The notes beneath the pieces are model-generated. The model was not told the origin of the DNA, ran no database searches, and saw only the letters and a program-made list of their open reading frames with translations. From Tianweitania sediminis (GTDB lineage Bacteria > Pseudomonadota > Alphaproteobacteria > Rhizobiales > Rhizobiaceae), in the NCBI RefSeq assembly GCF_017813335.1, contig NZ_JAGIYY010000005.1:62001-126000 (forward strand): a stretch of 64,000 bases of DNA, read 5' to 3'. Made by a program: the position numbers and the translations under genes. Of this stretch, positions 25,325 through 33,838 are shown piece after piece; position 1 is the first letter of the stretch, and every line of letters begins with the position of its first letter.

Positions 25325-26395
25325 ATGAACCGTCGTACCTTCATGAAGACCCTGGCTGGAGCAGCCTTGCTGACTGGGATCATCGGCGCGGGCGGTGCCT
25401 TAGCACGCGGCATCAACCGCTATTATGATGGTCCTGTCAGCGATCATTTCGATGGCACGCACTTCTTCAATCCAAACGGCGCGGAGCCATCCGGCATGGT
25501 GGATTTCCTGCGGTGGCAGTTCGGCGGCGGCCGCAGGGAATGGCCCGACGAATGGCCGGCGTCGGTTGTAAAGGCGAAGCCGGAGCCGCGCGTTTCAGGC
25601 TCCAAGCTTCGCGTCACCATGATTGGACATGCCACGCTCCTGATCCAGGTCGACGGCTTGAACATTCTGACTGATCCGCTTTATTCGGAGCGCGCGTCTC
25701 CTGTGTCGTTCGGCGGCCCAAAGCGGATCAATGCGCCGGGAGTTGCCTTCGAAGATCTAGCTCCGATCGATCTCGTTCTCGTCACGCACAATCATTACGA
25801 CCACCTCGACATCGACACGTTGCGGCGGCTCCAGGCGAGCCATGATCCTCTCGTGGTCACGCCCCTTGGAAACGACGCGATCATCCACGAGGCCGTGCCG
25901 CAGATGCGTGTCCAAGCCCAGGACTGGGGCGACGCAACGAAGGTCGGACCGGCCACCATCCTCTGCGAACCGGCGCATCATTGGTCCGCGCGCGGCATTT
26001 GGGATCGGCGGATGGCGCTGTGGGCTTCCTTCGTGATCGAAACCAGCCATGGCAGCATTTATCATGTCGGAGACACCGGCTTTCATCGCGGTATCAACTA
26101 TCGTGCTGCCGCAGAAAAATACCCGAAGGGTTTTCGCCTCGCCCACCTTCCGATCGGCGCCTACGAACCGCGCTGGTTCATGCAGTACCAGCATCAGAAC
26201 CCGGCTGAAGCCGTGCAGGGCATGCTGCTTTGTGGAGCCAGGAGCGCTGTTGGCCACCATTGGGGCAGCATCCAGCTGACAAACGAAGCGGTGGATCAGC
26301 CGCGGCACGATCTGTTCATGGCCCTGGCCGACGCCGAAGTGCCGCGCGACCGCTTCAGGCCCATGCTGCCGGGTGACGTTTGGGACGTGCCCTGA
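25325..26395 (+). CDS. metallo-beta-lactamase-fold protein (NAPE-PLD-like)
   Basis: A 356-residue protein. MNRRTFMKTLAGAALLTGII is a signal-like N-terminus, so the enzyme probably faces the periplasm. The catalytic fold begins TMIGHATLLIQVDGLNILTD (about residues 99-118) and carries the metal-binding HNHYDHLD (near residue 157), EPAHHWSARG, HVGDTGF and VGHHWG. This set of residues is that of NAPE-PLD-like hydrolases, which cleave phosphodiesters or amides in lipid-like substrates. The true substrate is unknown. It is divergently transcribed from the TRAP binding protein gene, with about 275 bases between starts. Confidence 0.82.
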   Translation: MNRRTFMKTLAGAALLTGIIGAGGALARGINRYYDGPVSDHFDGTHFFNPNGAEPSGMVDFLRWQFGGGRREWPDEWPASVVKAKPEPRVSGSKLRVTMIGHATLLIQVDGLNILTDPLYSERASPVSFGGPKRINAPGVAFEDLAPIDLVLVTHNHYDHLDIDTLRRLQASHDPLVVTPLGNDAIIHEAVPQMRVQAQDWGDATKVGPATILCEPAHHWSARGIWDRRMALWASFVIETSHGSIYHVGDTGFHRGINYRAAAEKYPKGFRLAHLPIGAYEPRWFMQYQHQNPAEAVQGMLLCGARSAVGHHWGSIQLTNEAVDQPRHDLFMALADAEVPRDRFRPMLPGDVWDVP

Positions 26396-26579
26396 AGTTG
26401 AAGAAGCCAACCGCTGAACAGGGTGGATTAATCCGCCGCCAGCTTCATCGGCAGGCCCAGACTTCCCCGCTGCGGAAGACGGGCGCTCACGTCTTTGTTT
26501 GGAAAGCACGGTTGGCGTCAAGCAACCTTGGTCCATATGCGTTTTGACGAGAGTGCTGCCAGATAAAAAGGAGCGGCCG

Positions 26580-28898
26580 ATGTCGGAACGCGAAAACACG
26601 GTCCAAGAAGACACGGTCCACTACGATGGTCCTTCTGGAGGCTGGGGTTCCCTGCGCGGCATGACCCGCATTTTCGGCAAGGAATGGAGTACGCCCGGAG
26701 CCACGGAAACCCTTTACCGCCAAAACAAGCCGCACGGCTTTATGTGCGTGTCCTGTTCCTGGGCGAAGCCGGCCAACTACCATCCCTTTGAATTTTGCGA
26801 GAACGGCGCGAAGGCCACGCTGTGGGAATTGACGACGGCGCGTTGCACGCCGGAGTTCTTCGCCAAGCACACCGTCTCCGAGCTGAAGGGATGGACAGAC
26901 TACGACCTTGAACAGCAGGGTCGCCTTACCCATCCCATGCGCTACGACCCTGCCACCGATCATTATGTGCCCTGCGAATGGGACGAGGCGTTCAACGCCA
27001 TCGGATCGCAGCTGAAGGCGCTCGATCCGAAGTCTGTGGTTTTCTATTCTTCGGGCCGCGCGAGCCTGGAAACCTCCTATCTCTACGCGCTGTTTGCCAG
27101 GCTCTACGGCCACAACAACCTGCCCGACAGCTCCAACATGTGCCACGAGACCACGTCGGTGGCGTTGAAGCAGGTGATTGGCGTTGGCGTCGGAACTGTT
27201 GTGTTCGACGATCTCCAGAAATGCGACTTGATCTTCTTCTTCGGCCAGAACCCGGGCTCCAACAGCCCGCGTCTGCTCCATCCGCTGCAGGAAGCGGCGA
27301 AGCGAGGTGTCGAGATCATCACCTTCAATCCCGTCAGGGAGAAGGGGTTGATCGCGTTCACCAACCCGCAAAGCCCGCTCGAGATGCTCACCGGCAAGGA
27401 AACACAGATCAGCTCGCAGTATCACCAAGTGCGCCCGGGTGGCGACATTGCGGTGCTTCTTGGTCTGGCCAAGCACGTGTTCGATGCTGACGATGCAGCC
27501 AAGGCGCAGGGGAAACGCATTCTCGACGTGTCGTTTATCGAGACCCACACGAGCGGCCTCGAGGCTTTCGAAGCCAAGGTGCGGGGAACGTCCTGGGAGG
27601 AAATCGAGGCCGAGTCCGGTTTGGGGCGCAGGGACATCCAAAAGGCGGCCCAGGTCTACGTCAGATCGGAGCGTGTGATTGCCATGTTCGGCATGGGCCT
27701 GACCCAGCACACGCATGGCTTTGAAAATGTTGCGTCGCTCGTGAACCTGCTCCTTCTGAAAGGCAACATCGGTCGCGATGGTACGGGCATCTCGCCGGTG
27801 CGGGGTCATTCCAACGTGCAGGGGCAGCGGACGGTGGGCATCGCCGAAAAGCCGGAACTCGTGCCGCTCGACAAGATCGCCGAACAGTTCGGCTTCGAGC
27901 CTCCGCGTGAAAAGGGCATGAACACGGTGGAAACCTGCGAAGGAGTTCTGTCGGGTGAGGTGAAGGCCTTTATCGGGCTGGGCGGCAATTTCGTGCGCGC
28001 CGTGCCGGAGCGCGTGCGGGTGGAAGAAGCCTGGCAGCGGATGGACCTGACGGTGCAGGTTGCGACGAAGCTGAACCGCAGCCACCTCATCAACGGCAAG
28101 GCGGCTTATCTGCTTCCGTGTCTCGGCCGCACGGAAGAAGACAAGCAGGCTTCCGGACCCCAGGCGGTCAGCATGGAAGACACGTTCAGCCATATCTACG
28201 GATCCCTGGGCCGGCGTAGCCCCGCTAGCCAGCATCTGCGCTCCGAACCCGCGATCGTTGCGGGCATCGCCAAGGCGACATTGGCCCCCAACCCGAAGGT
28301 GAAGTGGGACGAGTGGATCGGCGACTACGGACTGGTGCGCGACCTGATCTCCGAGACCTATCCCGACAAGTTCGAGGCCTTTAACGCACGGCTTTGGCAA
28401 CCAGGCGGCTTCTACAAGGGGAATGCGGCGCGCGAACGCATCTGGCAAACGGAAAGCGGCAAGGCCGAGTTCATTGCGCCGGACACGCTCACCGCATGCG
28501 GCTTCACCGACGAGCCGGGGCGGTATCGCCTGATCACCATGCGCTCCAATGATCAGTTCAACACCACGATCTACGGCTACAGCGACCGGCTGCGTGGCAT
28601 CGAAGGGACGCGCGACGTGCTCCTGATCAACCCGCAGGAGATGGAGCGCGCACAGCTTCATGAAGGGCAGGTGGTTTCCCTGGTCGGCGACGCGGGCGAT
28701 GGCGTTCACCGCGAAGTTTCCGGTTTGAAGGTAACGCCATTTGATCTGCCGGATGGATGCCTGGGCGCTTATTATCCCGAGATGAACCCGCTGATGCCGA
28801 TTTGGCTGCACGACGAGAAGTCACTCACTCCCGCTGCGAAATCCGTCCCTGTGCGGATCAAGCCAAGCGGCGGAGAAGAGGCCGGCGAGCGGCACTGA
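26580..28898 (+). CDS. FdhF/YdeP-family molybdopterin oxidoreductase
   Basis: A 772-residue molybdoenzyme. FMCVSCSWAKPANYHPFEFC (about residues 51-70) is the N-terminal signature of the YdeP branch. The bis-MGD binding domain follows (SSNMCHETTSVALKQ and GQNPGSNSPRLL), and the C-terminal MopB domain carries RLITMRSNDQFNTTIYGYSD and GCLGAYYPEMNPL. The branch lacks the selenocysteine of formate dehydrogenase H; activity and electron partner are unknown for most members, with acid-resistance roles reported for E. coli YdeP. AAGGAG precedes the chosen ATG. It stands as a single gene, followed after 25 bases by the MpaB-like gene, likely one transcript. Confidence 0.92.
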   Translation: MSERENTVQEDTVHYDGPSGGWGSLRGMTRIFGKEWSTPGATETLYRQNKPHGFMCVSCSWAKPANYHPFEFCENGAKATLWELTTARCTPEFFAKHTVSELKGWTDYDLEQQGRLTHPMRYDPATDHYVPCEWDEAFNAIGSQLKALDPKSVVFYSSGRASLETSYLYALFARLYGHNNLPDSSNMCHETTSVALKQVIGVGVGTVVFDDLQKCDLIFFFGQNPGSNSPRLLHPLQEAAKRGVEIITFNPVREKGLIAFTNPQSPLEMLTGKETQISSQYHQVRPGGDIAVLLGLAKHVFDADDAAKAQGKRILDVSFIETHTSGLEAFEAKVRGTSWEEIEAESGLGRRDIQKAAQVYVRSERVIAMFGMGLTQHTHGFENVASLVNLLLLKGNIGRDGTGISPVRGHSNVQGQRTVGIAEKPELVPLDKIAEQFGFEPPREKGMNTVETCEGVLSGEVKAFIGLGGNFVRAVPERVRVEEAWQRMDLTVQVATKLNRSHLINGKAAYLLPCLGRTEEDKQASGPQAVSMEDTFSHIYGSLGRRSPASQHLRSEPAIVAGIAKATLAPNPKVKWDEWIGDYGLVRDLISETYPDKFEAFNARLWQPGGFYKGNAARERIWQTESGKAEFIAPDTLTACGFTDEPGRYRLITMRSNDQFNTTIYGYSDRLRGIEGTRDVLLINPQEMERAQLHEGQVVSLVGDAGDGVHREVSGLKVTPFDLPDGCLGAYYPEMNPLMPIWLHDEKSLTPAAKSVPVRIKPSGGEEAGERH

Positions 28899-28923
28899 GT
28901 GGCGCGGCACTTTTGGTTGCGGC

Positions 28924-29790
28924 ATGAGCTTCGTCCAGACCACCATACAACAACAGGTGCGCAAGCTCGTCGGGTCGAGCGACCCCAGGCTGGATGAACC
29001 GAAAGGTGATCCGGGCCTGCTGGGTCCCGACTCGGTCGCATGGCTGGTCCATAGCGACTTCACGGCCATGATGGTTGGCGGCATCACGGCGCTGCTGCTT
29101 CAGATGCTTCACCCGAAGGCTCTCGCGGGTGTTTGGGATCATTCCGGATTCCGCGATGACATGATCGGCCGGCTCAACAGAACGGCGCAGTATATCGCCG
29201 GCACCACCTACGGGCCGACGGAGCAGGCCGAGAAGCTGCTCCACCGCGTGAAGGAGGTGCACGACCGGGTCCAGGGCACCTTGCCGGATGGAACCCACTA
29301 CTCGGCCAACGATCCGCATCTCCTGACCTGGGTACACGTGGCCGAGGTCCACAGCTTCCTCCAAGCCTATCTGCGCTACTGCGACCCTCATCTTTCGCGC
29401 GCCGATCAAGATCGCTATTTCGCGGAAGTTGCCTTGTTTGCAAGAAGGCTGGGCGCCGAAAGCATCCCGCTCACGCGCGCCGCGGTGGAGGAGTACCTGC
29501 TGCGCATGCAGCCGGAGTTGCGCTGCGACCACCGCACGCGCGAAGTCGCGTCCGTGCTGCTTTCGCAGCCAGCGCCATCGCTTCTCCTGCGGCCGTTTCG
29601 CGACGTTGCCATGGATGCGGCGGTGGATCTTCTGCCGCTCTGGGCGGCAAAGATGCACGGGTTCGGCTTGTCACGCGTCCGTCGCGAGCTTGCGCGCGCG
29701 GGCGCACACGGGATCCGGGCCGTGATGCGGCCAGCCCTTCGGGACACTCCGGCCACGCGAGCCCGCCGGCGGATGCAGGATGCAGTCTGA
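28924..29790 (+). CDS. MpaB/DUF2236 family protein (putative oxygenase)
   Basis: A 288-residue protein of the DUF2236 family. The segment MVGGITALLLQMLHPKALAG (about residues 57-76) and the pattern HVAEVHSFLQAYLRY (about 139-153) match the family, in which characterised members are haem-dependent oxygenases acting on polyisoprene-type substrates. No signal peptide is evident. Neither a substrate nor haem ligands can be assigned with certainty here; the His residues in the listed motifs are candidates. The gene starts 25 bases after the YdeP-like gene, suggesting shared expression. Confidence 0.78.
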   Translation: MSFVQTTIQQQVRKLVGSSDPRLDEPKGDPGLLGPDSVAWLVHSDFTAMMVGGITALLLQMLHPKALAGVWDHSGFRDDMIGRLNRTAQYIAGTTYGPTEQAEKLLHRVKEVHDRVQGTLPDGTHYSANDPHLLTWVHVAEVHSFLQAYLRYCDPHLSRADQDRYFAEVALFARRLGAESIPLTRAAVEEYLLRMQPELRCDHRTREVASVLLSQPAPSLLLRPFRDVAMDAAVDLLPLWAAKMHGFGLSRVRRELARAGAHGIRAVMRPALRDTPATRARRRMQDAV

Positions 29791-29901
29791 AGCGGGGCGT
29801 TTCCCCTTTCGGCAAAGCGGCGGTAGGGTGACGAGGGACAGGGTGGTTGAACCCCGCTGCTTCGTTCCGCAGGTTGGAAGGTTCAGCGAAGGATCGTCAG
29901 A

Positions 29902-30384
29902 GTGAGCGTCGCATTCGTCAAGGAAGAAAGCGCTGAGGCTGCGTCGGAAACCGTTCTGCCGCCACGCCCGATTTCTGGCCGGATCAACCTGGTGACGGAA
30001 GCCGGTCTGGCGATGCTCCGGGATGAGCTTGCCCGCGCTCAACAGGCGCTCGATGCGGCCAACCGGCTGGAAGACGTCAACGAGAAGCGGCGTCAATCCG
30101 CCGTGCCGCTTCGGGACGTGCGCTATTTCGCCGAGCGTGTGCGCACGGCGCAACTCACCGCCGCTCCGGCAACGACGGATGTTGTGGCATTCGCCCATAC
30201 CGTGACGGTTGAGCGTGCCGACGGACGCGTCCAAACCTTCCGCATCGTCGGTGAAGACGAAGCGAATCCGTCTGAAGGCACCATCTCGCACGGATCTCCG
30301 CTGACGCTCGCGCTCATGGGCAAGGGCGTCGGGGACGTGGTCCGGCTCGGAGGCCAGGAGATCGAGATCACCTCGATCGCCTGA
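29902..30384 (+). CDS. GreA/GreB-family protein
   Basis: A 160-residue protein. The N-terminal 30 residues are an extra extension; residues ~34-90 form the helical coiled-coil domain and ~95-158 the FKBP-like C-terminal domain, with FRIVGEDEANPSEGTISHGS then PLTLALMGKGVGDVV typical of the family. In GreA the coiled-coil tip carries acidic residues (GDLSEN) that enter the RNA polymerase channel; here the tip reads RLEDVNEKRRQSAVPLRDVR, so the usual acidic tip is not clearly conserved. It may be a Gre-like regulator rather than a cleavage-stimulating factor. Confidence 0.8.
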   Translation: MSVAFVKEESAEAASETVLPPRPISGRINLVTEAGLAMLRDELARAQQALDAANRLEDVNEKRRQSAVPLRDVRYFAERVRTAQLTAAPATTDVVAFAHTVTVERADGRVQTFRIVGEDEANPSEGTISHGSPLTLALMGKGVGDVVRLGGQEIEITSIA

Positions 30385-30508
30385 TTGTGCGTCTTCTTTG
30401 AAGTCCAGCGGACAACAACAACTGACGGCGCCAGCCGGACCCGGTGGCCACGCCATCGAAGATACACGAAACGGCCTCTGGATCTTACCTCACTGCCACC
30501 GTGTAGGG

Positions 30509-32083
30509 TCAGGCCTGGGCGGGTTCAGGCGCTTCGGCAAGAACGGAGCGGGCAAAGCTTTCGGCGATGGCCAGCACGGCAGCATGGATCGGTCCGGCCG
30601 TCAGCGTCGGCATGACGGATGCATCGACAACAAAGACGTTGTCCAGGCCTTTCAGCCGCAAAGACGGGTCGACGACGGCACCCGCATCCTTGCCCATTCG
30701 GCAGGTGCCGCACGGATGGTGATGGGTAATCACCGCCTCTGCAACAAACGCATCGATCTCCTCGCGGCTCCACACCGGACCAGGAAGAAGTTCGCGTTCC
30801 CGCCAGTCTCCCAGCATCGGATGGTTGCCCAAAGTCCGAGCTGCGTCGAGCGCCACACGAAACAGCTGCCGGTCACGCTCCGTTTGTAAATAGGCCGGGT
30901 CGATGATCAGCGGGTCGCCGAGGTCAGGGCCGGTGATGCGCAGCGCGCCCCTGCTGGTGGGATGCGTGACCCCAAACAGAAGTGAATAGGCGGTACCTGC
31001 GGCTGGCGCCTGGAAGCGCTCCGACACGATCGGCGCGACACCGCAGCCAACAACGATGTCGGGTTGGCCGGACGCTTCGAATCCATCGGCCTTCAGATAG
31101 GCCATGGACTCCGAATGCTGGAGTCGCGATGGTGGCACGGGCTTGCGGGAAGCGTAAAGATTACCAGCGCCCAGAAGATGGTCCTGAAGGTTTCGGCCGA
31201 CTTCCGGAACGTTGATGAGGCATCGCACGCCTGCGGATTGCAAGACCGCCTCGGGACCAATGCCGGAGCGCATGAGCAGCGCCGGGCTTTCAAGCGCCCC
31301 GGCACACAACACGATGCGCTCGGCCTCGTAGTCCGCCGCTCCATCCGGGCCGATGAGCTGAACGCTGCTTGCCTGGTTGCCTGCATAGTTGATTTTGCTG
31401 ACCTGATGGTTGGTCAGGATGGTGAGGTTCTCCCGAGCGCGGACCGCATGCGTCAGCCACGCGTCCGCAACCGTGACGCGGCGCCCTTCACGTATGTTGA
31501 GGGAGTTCGGCGTAGCGCCAACCATCTCGCCACTGTTGTGGCCGGAAAGCCGCGGCAGGCCGAGCGCGGCACCCGCCTCGAGAAAGGCGCGCGTCACGGG
31601 GTTGATCTCTTCAGACGGCAGGTAAACCGGCATAGGTCCGCCCTTGCCGTGCACCCCATCGCCCCCAAGGGGATGATCCTCGATTGCCTGGAAGGCTGGA
31701 AGCAGGCTTTCCCAACTCCAGCGCCGATCCCCGGTCGCGTCTGCCCAAGCTTCATAGTCGAGCGGATGCCCTCGCATGTAGCCCATCGCGTGCAGGCAGC
31801 TCGATCCGCCAACCACCTTGCCGCGCGCCCAGTGATGAACGCGGCCAGCCGTGCCTGACTGCGGCTCGGTGCGATAATCGCGATCGAAGCTCCGGCCATG
31901 GAGCTTCGGCCAGGCGGCGGGATTCCAGATGTCCGGGTCCTTCGGCTCCTCCCCAGCCTCAATCAAGATGACGCGGCGGCTGGGATCTTCGCTCAACCTG
32001 GCTGCAAGAAGAGAGCCCGCGGAACCGCCTCCGACGATCACCACATCCGCCCACATCGTTTGCGCGCCTTCGGCAACCCTCAT
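30509..32083 (-). CDS. pno: pyridoxine 4-oxidase (GMC family)
   Basis: A 524-residue FAD enzyme of the GMC family. The FAD motif is VVIVGGGSAGSLLAARLSED at the N-terminus. GMC signature ARGKVVGGSSCLHAMGYMRG follows at ~80-100, and the C-terminal active site is HHHPCGTCRMGKDAG, where the second His is the usual catalytic base. In vitamin B6 degradation this step oxidises pyridoxine to pyridoxal with O2, giving H2O2. Assignment as pyridoxine 4-oxidase rests on GMC membership plus position next to the GntR regulator, matching my memory of the M. loti gene order (mll6785 beside mll6786). An ATG at 32095 is an alternative start, but GGAG precedes the ATG at 32083. It is downstream of gntR on the same strand. 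Confidence 0.78.
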   Translation of the reverse strand: MRVAEGAQTMWADVVIVGGGSAGSLLAARLSEDPSRRVILIEAGEEPKDPDIWNPAAWPKLHGRSFDRDYRTEPQSGTAGRVHHWARGKVVGGSSCLHAMGYMRGHPLDYEAWADATGDRRWSWESLLPAFQAIEDHPLGGDGVHGKGGPMPVYLPSEEINPVTRAFLEAGAALGLPRLSGHNSGEMVGATPNSLNIREGRRVTVADAWLTHAVRARENLTILTNHQVSKINYAGNQASSVQLIGPDGAADYEAERIVLCAGALESPALLMRSGIGPEAVLQSAGVRCLINVPEVGRNLQDHLLGAGNLYASRKPVPPSRLQHSESMAYLKADGFEASGQPDIVVGCGVAPIVSERFQAPAAGTAYSLLFGVTHPTSRGALRITGPDLGDPLIIDPAYLQTERDRQLFRVALDAARTLGNHPMLGDWRERELLPGPVWSREEIDAFVAEAVITHHHPCGTCRMGKDAGAVVDPSLRLKGLDNVFVVDASVMPTLTAGPIHAAVLAIAESFARSVLAEAPEPAQA

Positions 32084-32138
32084 CGCCCACTCCATGTCTG
32101 ATGTGCCCGCCGAACCATTGTGACGGTTGAGGCTCGCG

Positions 32139-32810
32139 TCAGTCCTTGCCGGTCATCGACAGCTGGGCTGCTGCCTTGGCCTTCACCAGGTGGCGCTGTG
32201 CGGCCTTGCGCGCTTCCTTGACGTTTCCTTCGGCGATGGCTTCGTAGATGTCCTTCATCTCCGCCAGGCTGCTCTGGGCACGGCCCTCCAAAGACATCGA
32301 GCGTCCGCGGAAGAAGCTGATCCGGGCAAGGAGGCCTCGATGAACTTCTTCGAGAATGGGGTTGCCGCAATTTACGAGGATGATCGAGTAGAACTCCGCA
32401 GCTGTCATGACCTGCGCAAGGTTGTCCTTGCTTGAAGTGGCCTCTTCGAACGCGGTCAGCGAGTTCTTGAGGTCGACCAGACGCTCTTTGGAAATGGCGG
32501 AAGCGCAGCGGCCGGCGGCCTCGACCTCCAGCAGCTCACGAACCTCATAGATGGCGGTGGCTTCTTCCCAAGACAGGGCCGGGACGGATGGCCCGCGGTT
32601 GGGGACCATCTCGATCAGCCGCTCCGCGTGAAGGCTGCGAAGCGCTTCACGAAGGGAAGGGCGGCTGACACCGAGCTGCGCACAAAGCTGGCTTTCCACC
32701 AGTCGGCTACCGGGCTGAAACAGACCCGAGAAGATGGCCTGTCGCAACTTGTCGACCGTTTCCTGCTGGACCGAGCGTGGCGCAATCCTTAGGTTCATTT
32801 CAGGCGGCAT
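32139..32810 (-). CDS. GntR-family (FCD) transcriptional repressor of the vitamin B6 degradation genes
   Basis: A 223-residue regulator. The N-terminal winged helix (residues ~15-80) contains LGVSRPSLREALRSLHAERL, and the C-terminal FCD domain has the Asp/His positions seen as EVRELLEVEAA and AEFYSIILVNCGNP. FCD proteins bind small organic acids and usually repress. In M. loti a GntR protein in the same location (mll6786) is described as a repressor of this pathway. The gene precedes pyridoxine 4-oxidase on the same strand and is divergent from the AAMS hydrolase gene. A TGTC-T-GACA palindrome sits in the intervening 183 bases. Confidence 0.85.
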   Translation of the reverse strand: MPPEMNLRIAPRSVQQETVDKLRQAIFSGLFQPGSRLVESQLCAQLGVSRPSLREALRSLHAERLIEMVPNRGPSVPALSWEEATAIYEVRELLEVEAAGRCASAISKERLVDLKNSLTAFEEATSSKDNLAQVMTAAEFYSIILVNCGNPILEEVHRGLLARISFFRGRSMSLEGRAQSSLAEMKDIYEAIAEGNVKEARKAAQRHLVKAKAAAQLSMTGKD

Positions 32811-32913
32811 TCGTTACGCCTCAGCCTCCAAGCACGATCATGCGCGTCACCAGCCACACTGGCTCGAATGACACACAGAGCAGCTGCATTGTCATTCGTC
32901 AAGATTGAAAGAA

Positions 32914-32922
32914 TGTCTGACA
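32914..32922. promoter_or_regulatory. candidate GntR operator in the divergent promoter region
   Basis: TGTCTGACA is a perfect palindrome around one base, flanked by further symmetry (ATGTC and GACAAT). This is the form recognised by FadR-subfamily GntR proteins. It lies between gntR and the first enzyme gene of the plus-strand pathway operon, about 70 bases before its start codon. Confidence 0.5.
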
Positions 32923-32993
32923 ATCCTGTTGACGAGTGGCCGGCTTCATGATCCCTTTGTCACCAACAAAAGAAATAACGGGAACTGAACATC

Positions 32994-33821
32994 GTGGCAG
33001 ATTTGCCATACAACCGTCTTAGCGCGAGGAAGATCGACACGGGTCGCATCGTGCTCAATGTGCGCGAAGCGGGCGAGGGACCGCTGATGCTGTTCTTCCA
33101 CGGCATCACGGCGAATTCCGCGGTGTTCGCACCCTTGATGGACGCCTTCTGTGATCGCTTCACAACGATTGCCGTTGATCAGCGCGGCCATGGCCTGAGC
33201 GACAAGCCGGAAAGCGGCTACGACGCAAAAGACTTCGCGGATGACATCCTCAGCCTGATTCAAACGCTGGATCGCGGCCCGGCCATTCTTGTTGGCCATT
33301 CGCTTGGCTGCCGAAACTCCGTCACCGCGGCAGCAACAAACCCAGATCTGGTGCGCTCGGTGGTTGGCATCGATTTCACGCCGTTTATCGAAACCGAGGT
33401 GTTTGATGCCTTGGCGTCACGCGTGAATGCCGGCGACCAGCTGTTCGGCCACCTTCAGGCCGTGGAAGCCTATCTCGCCAACCGTTATCCGAACATCCCC
33501 GCGCCGGCTATCAAGGTTCGCGCTGCCAGTGGCTACCAGGCGGTCGAGGGCGGCTTCCGCCCGCTGGCTTCGCCCACCGCCATGGCTCAAACCGCAGAAG
33601 GGCTGCGCGCCGACCTCGTTCCGGCCTTCCGCGATGTGACGCGACCAGTGCTGATCGTGCGAGGCGGAGACAGCAAGCTGGTTTCGGCTGCGGCCCTCCA
33701 GAAAACGAGCGCCCTCAGACCCGACCTTCCGGTTGTCGTGGTTCCGGGTGCCGACCACTACGTCAATGAGGTTTCGCCGGAGATCACGATCAAGGCGATC
33801 CGCAACTTTATCGACGCTTGA
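32994..33821 (+). CDS. E-2-(acetamidomethylene)succinate hydrolase (alpha/beta hydrolase fold)
   Basis: A 275-residue alpha/beta hydrolase. Oxyanion/HG motif FFHGITANSAVF, nucleophile elbow VGHSLGCRNS (Ser103) and catalytic His in GADHYVNEVS near the C-terminus are visible. The sequence is very close to the M. loti enzyme of known structure (mlr6787) as I remember it, from the ADLPYNRLSARKID N-terminus onward. It performs the last step of vitamin B6 degradation, converting E-2-(acetamidomethylene)succinate to succinate semialdehyde, acetate, ammonia and CO2. The start is a GTG with GGGA upstream. The oxygenase gene that makes its substrate follows after 17 bases. Confidence 0.92.
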   Translation: MADLPYNRLSARKIDTGRIVLNVREAGEGPLMLFFHGITANSAVFAPLMDAFCDRFTTIAVDQRGHGLSDKPESGYDAKDFADDILSLIQTLDRGPAILVGHSLGCRNSVTAAATNPDLVRSVVGIDFTPFIETEVFDALASRVNAGDQLFGHLQAVEAYLANRYPNIPAPAIKVRAASGYQAVEGGFRPLASPTAMAQTAEGLRADLVPAFRDVTRPVLIVRGGDSKLVSAAALQKTSALRPDLPVVVVPGADHYVNEVSPEITIKAIRNFIDA

Positions 33822-33838
33822 CGCGCAGGAACATCAGA

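Noticed and set aside
26487-28811. Long open frame (774 codons) on the minus strand
   Set aside because: It is fully antisense to the FdhF/YdeP gene, has no recognisable domain and has the composition expected of the reverse strand of a GC-rich gene.
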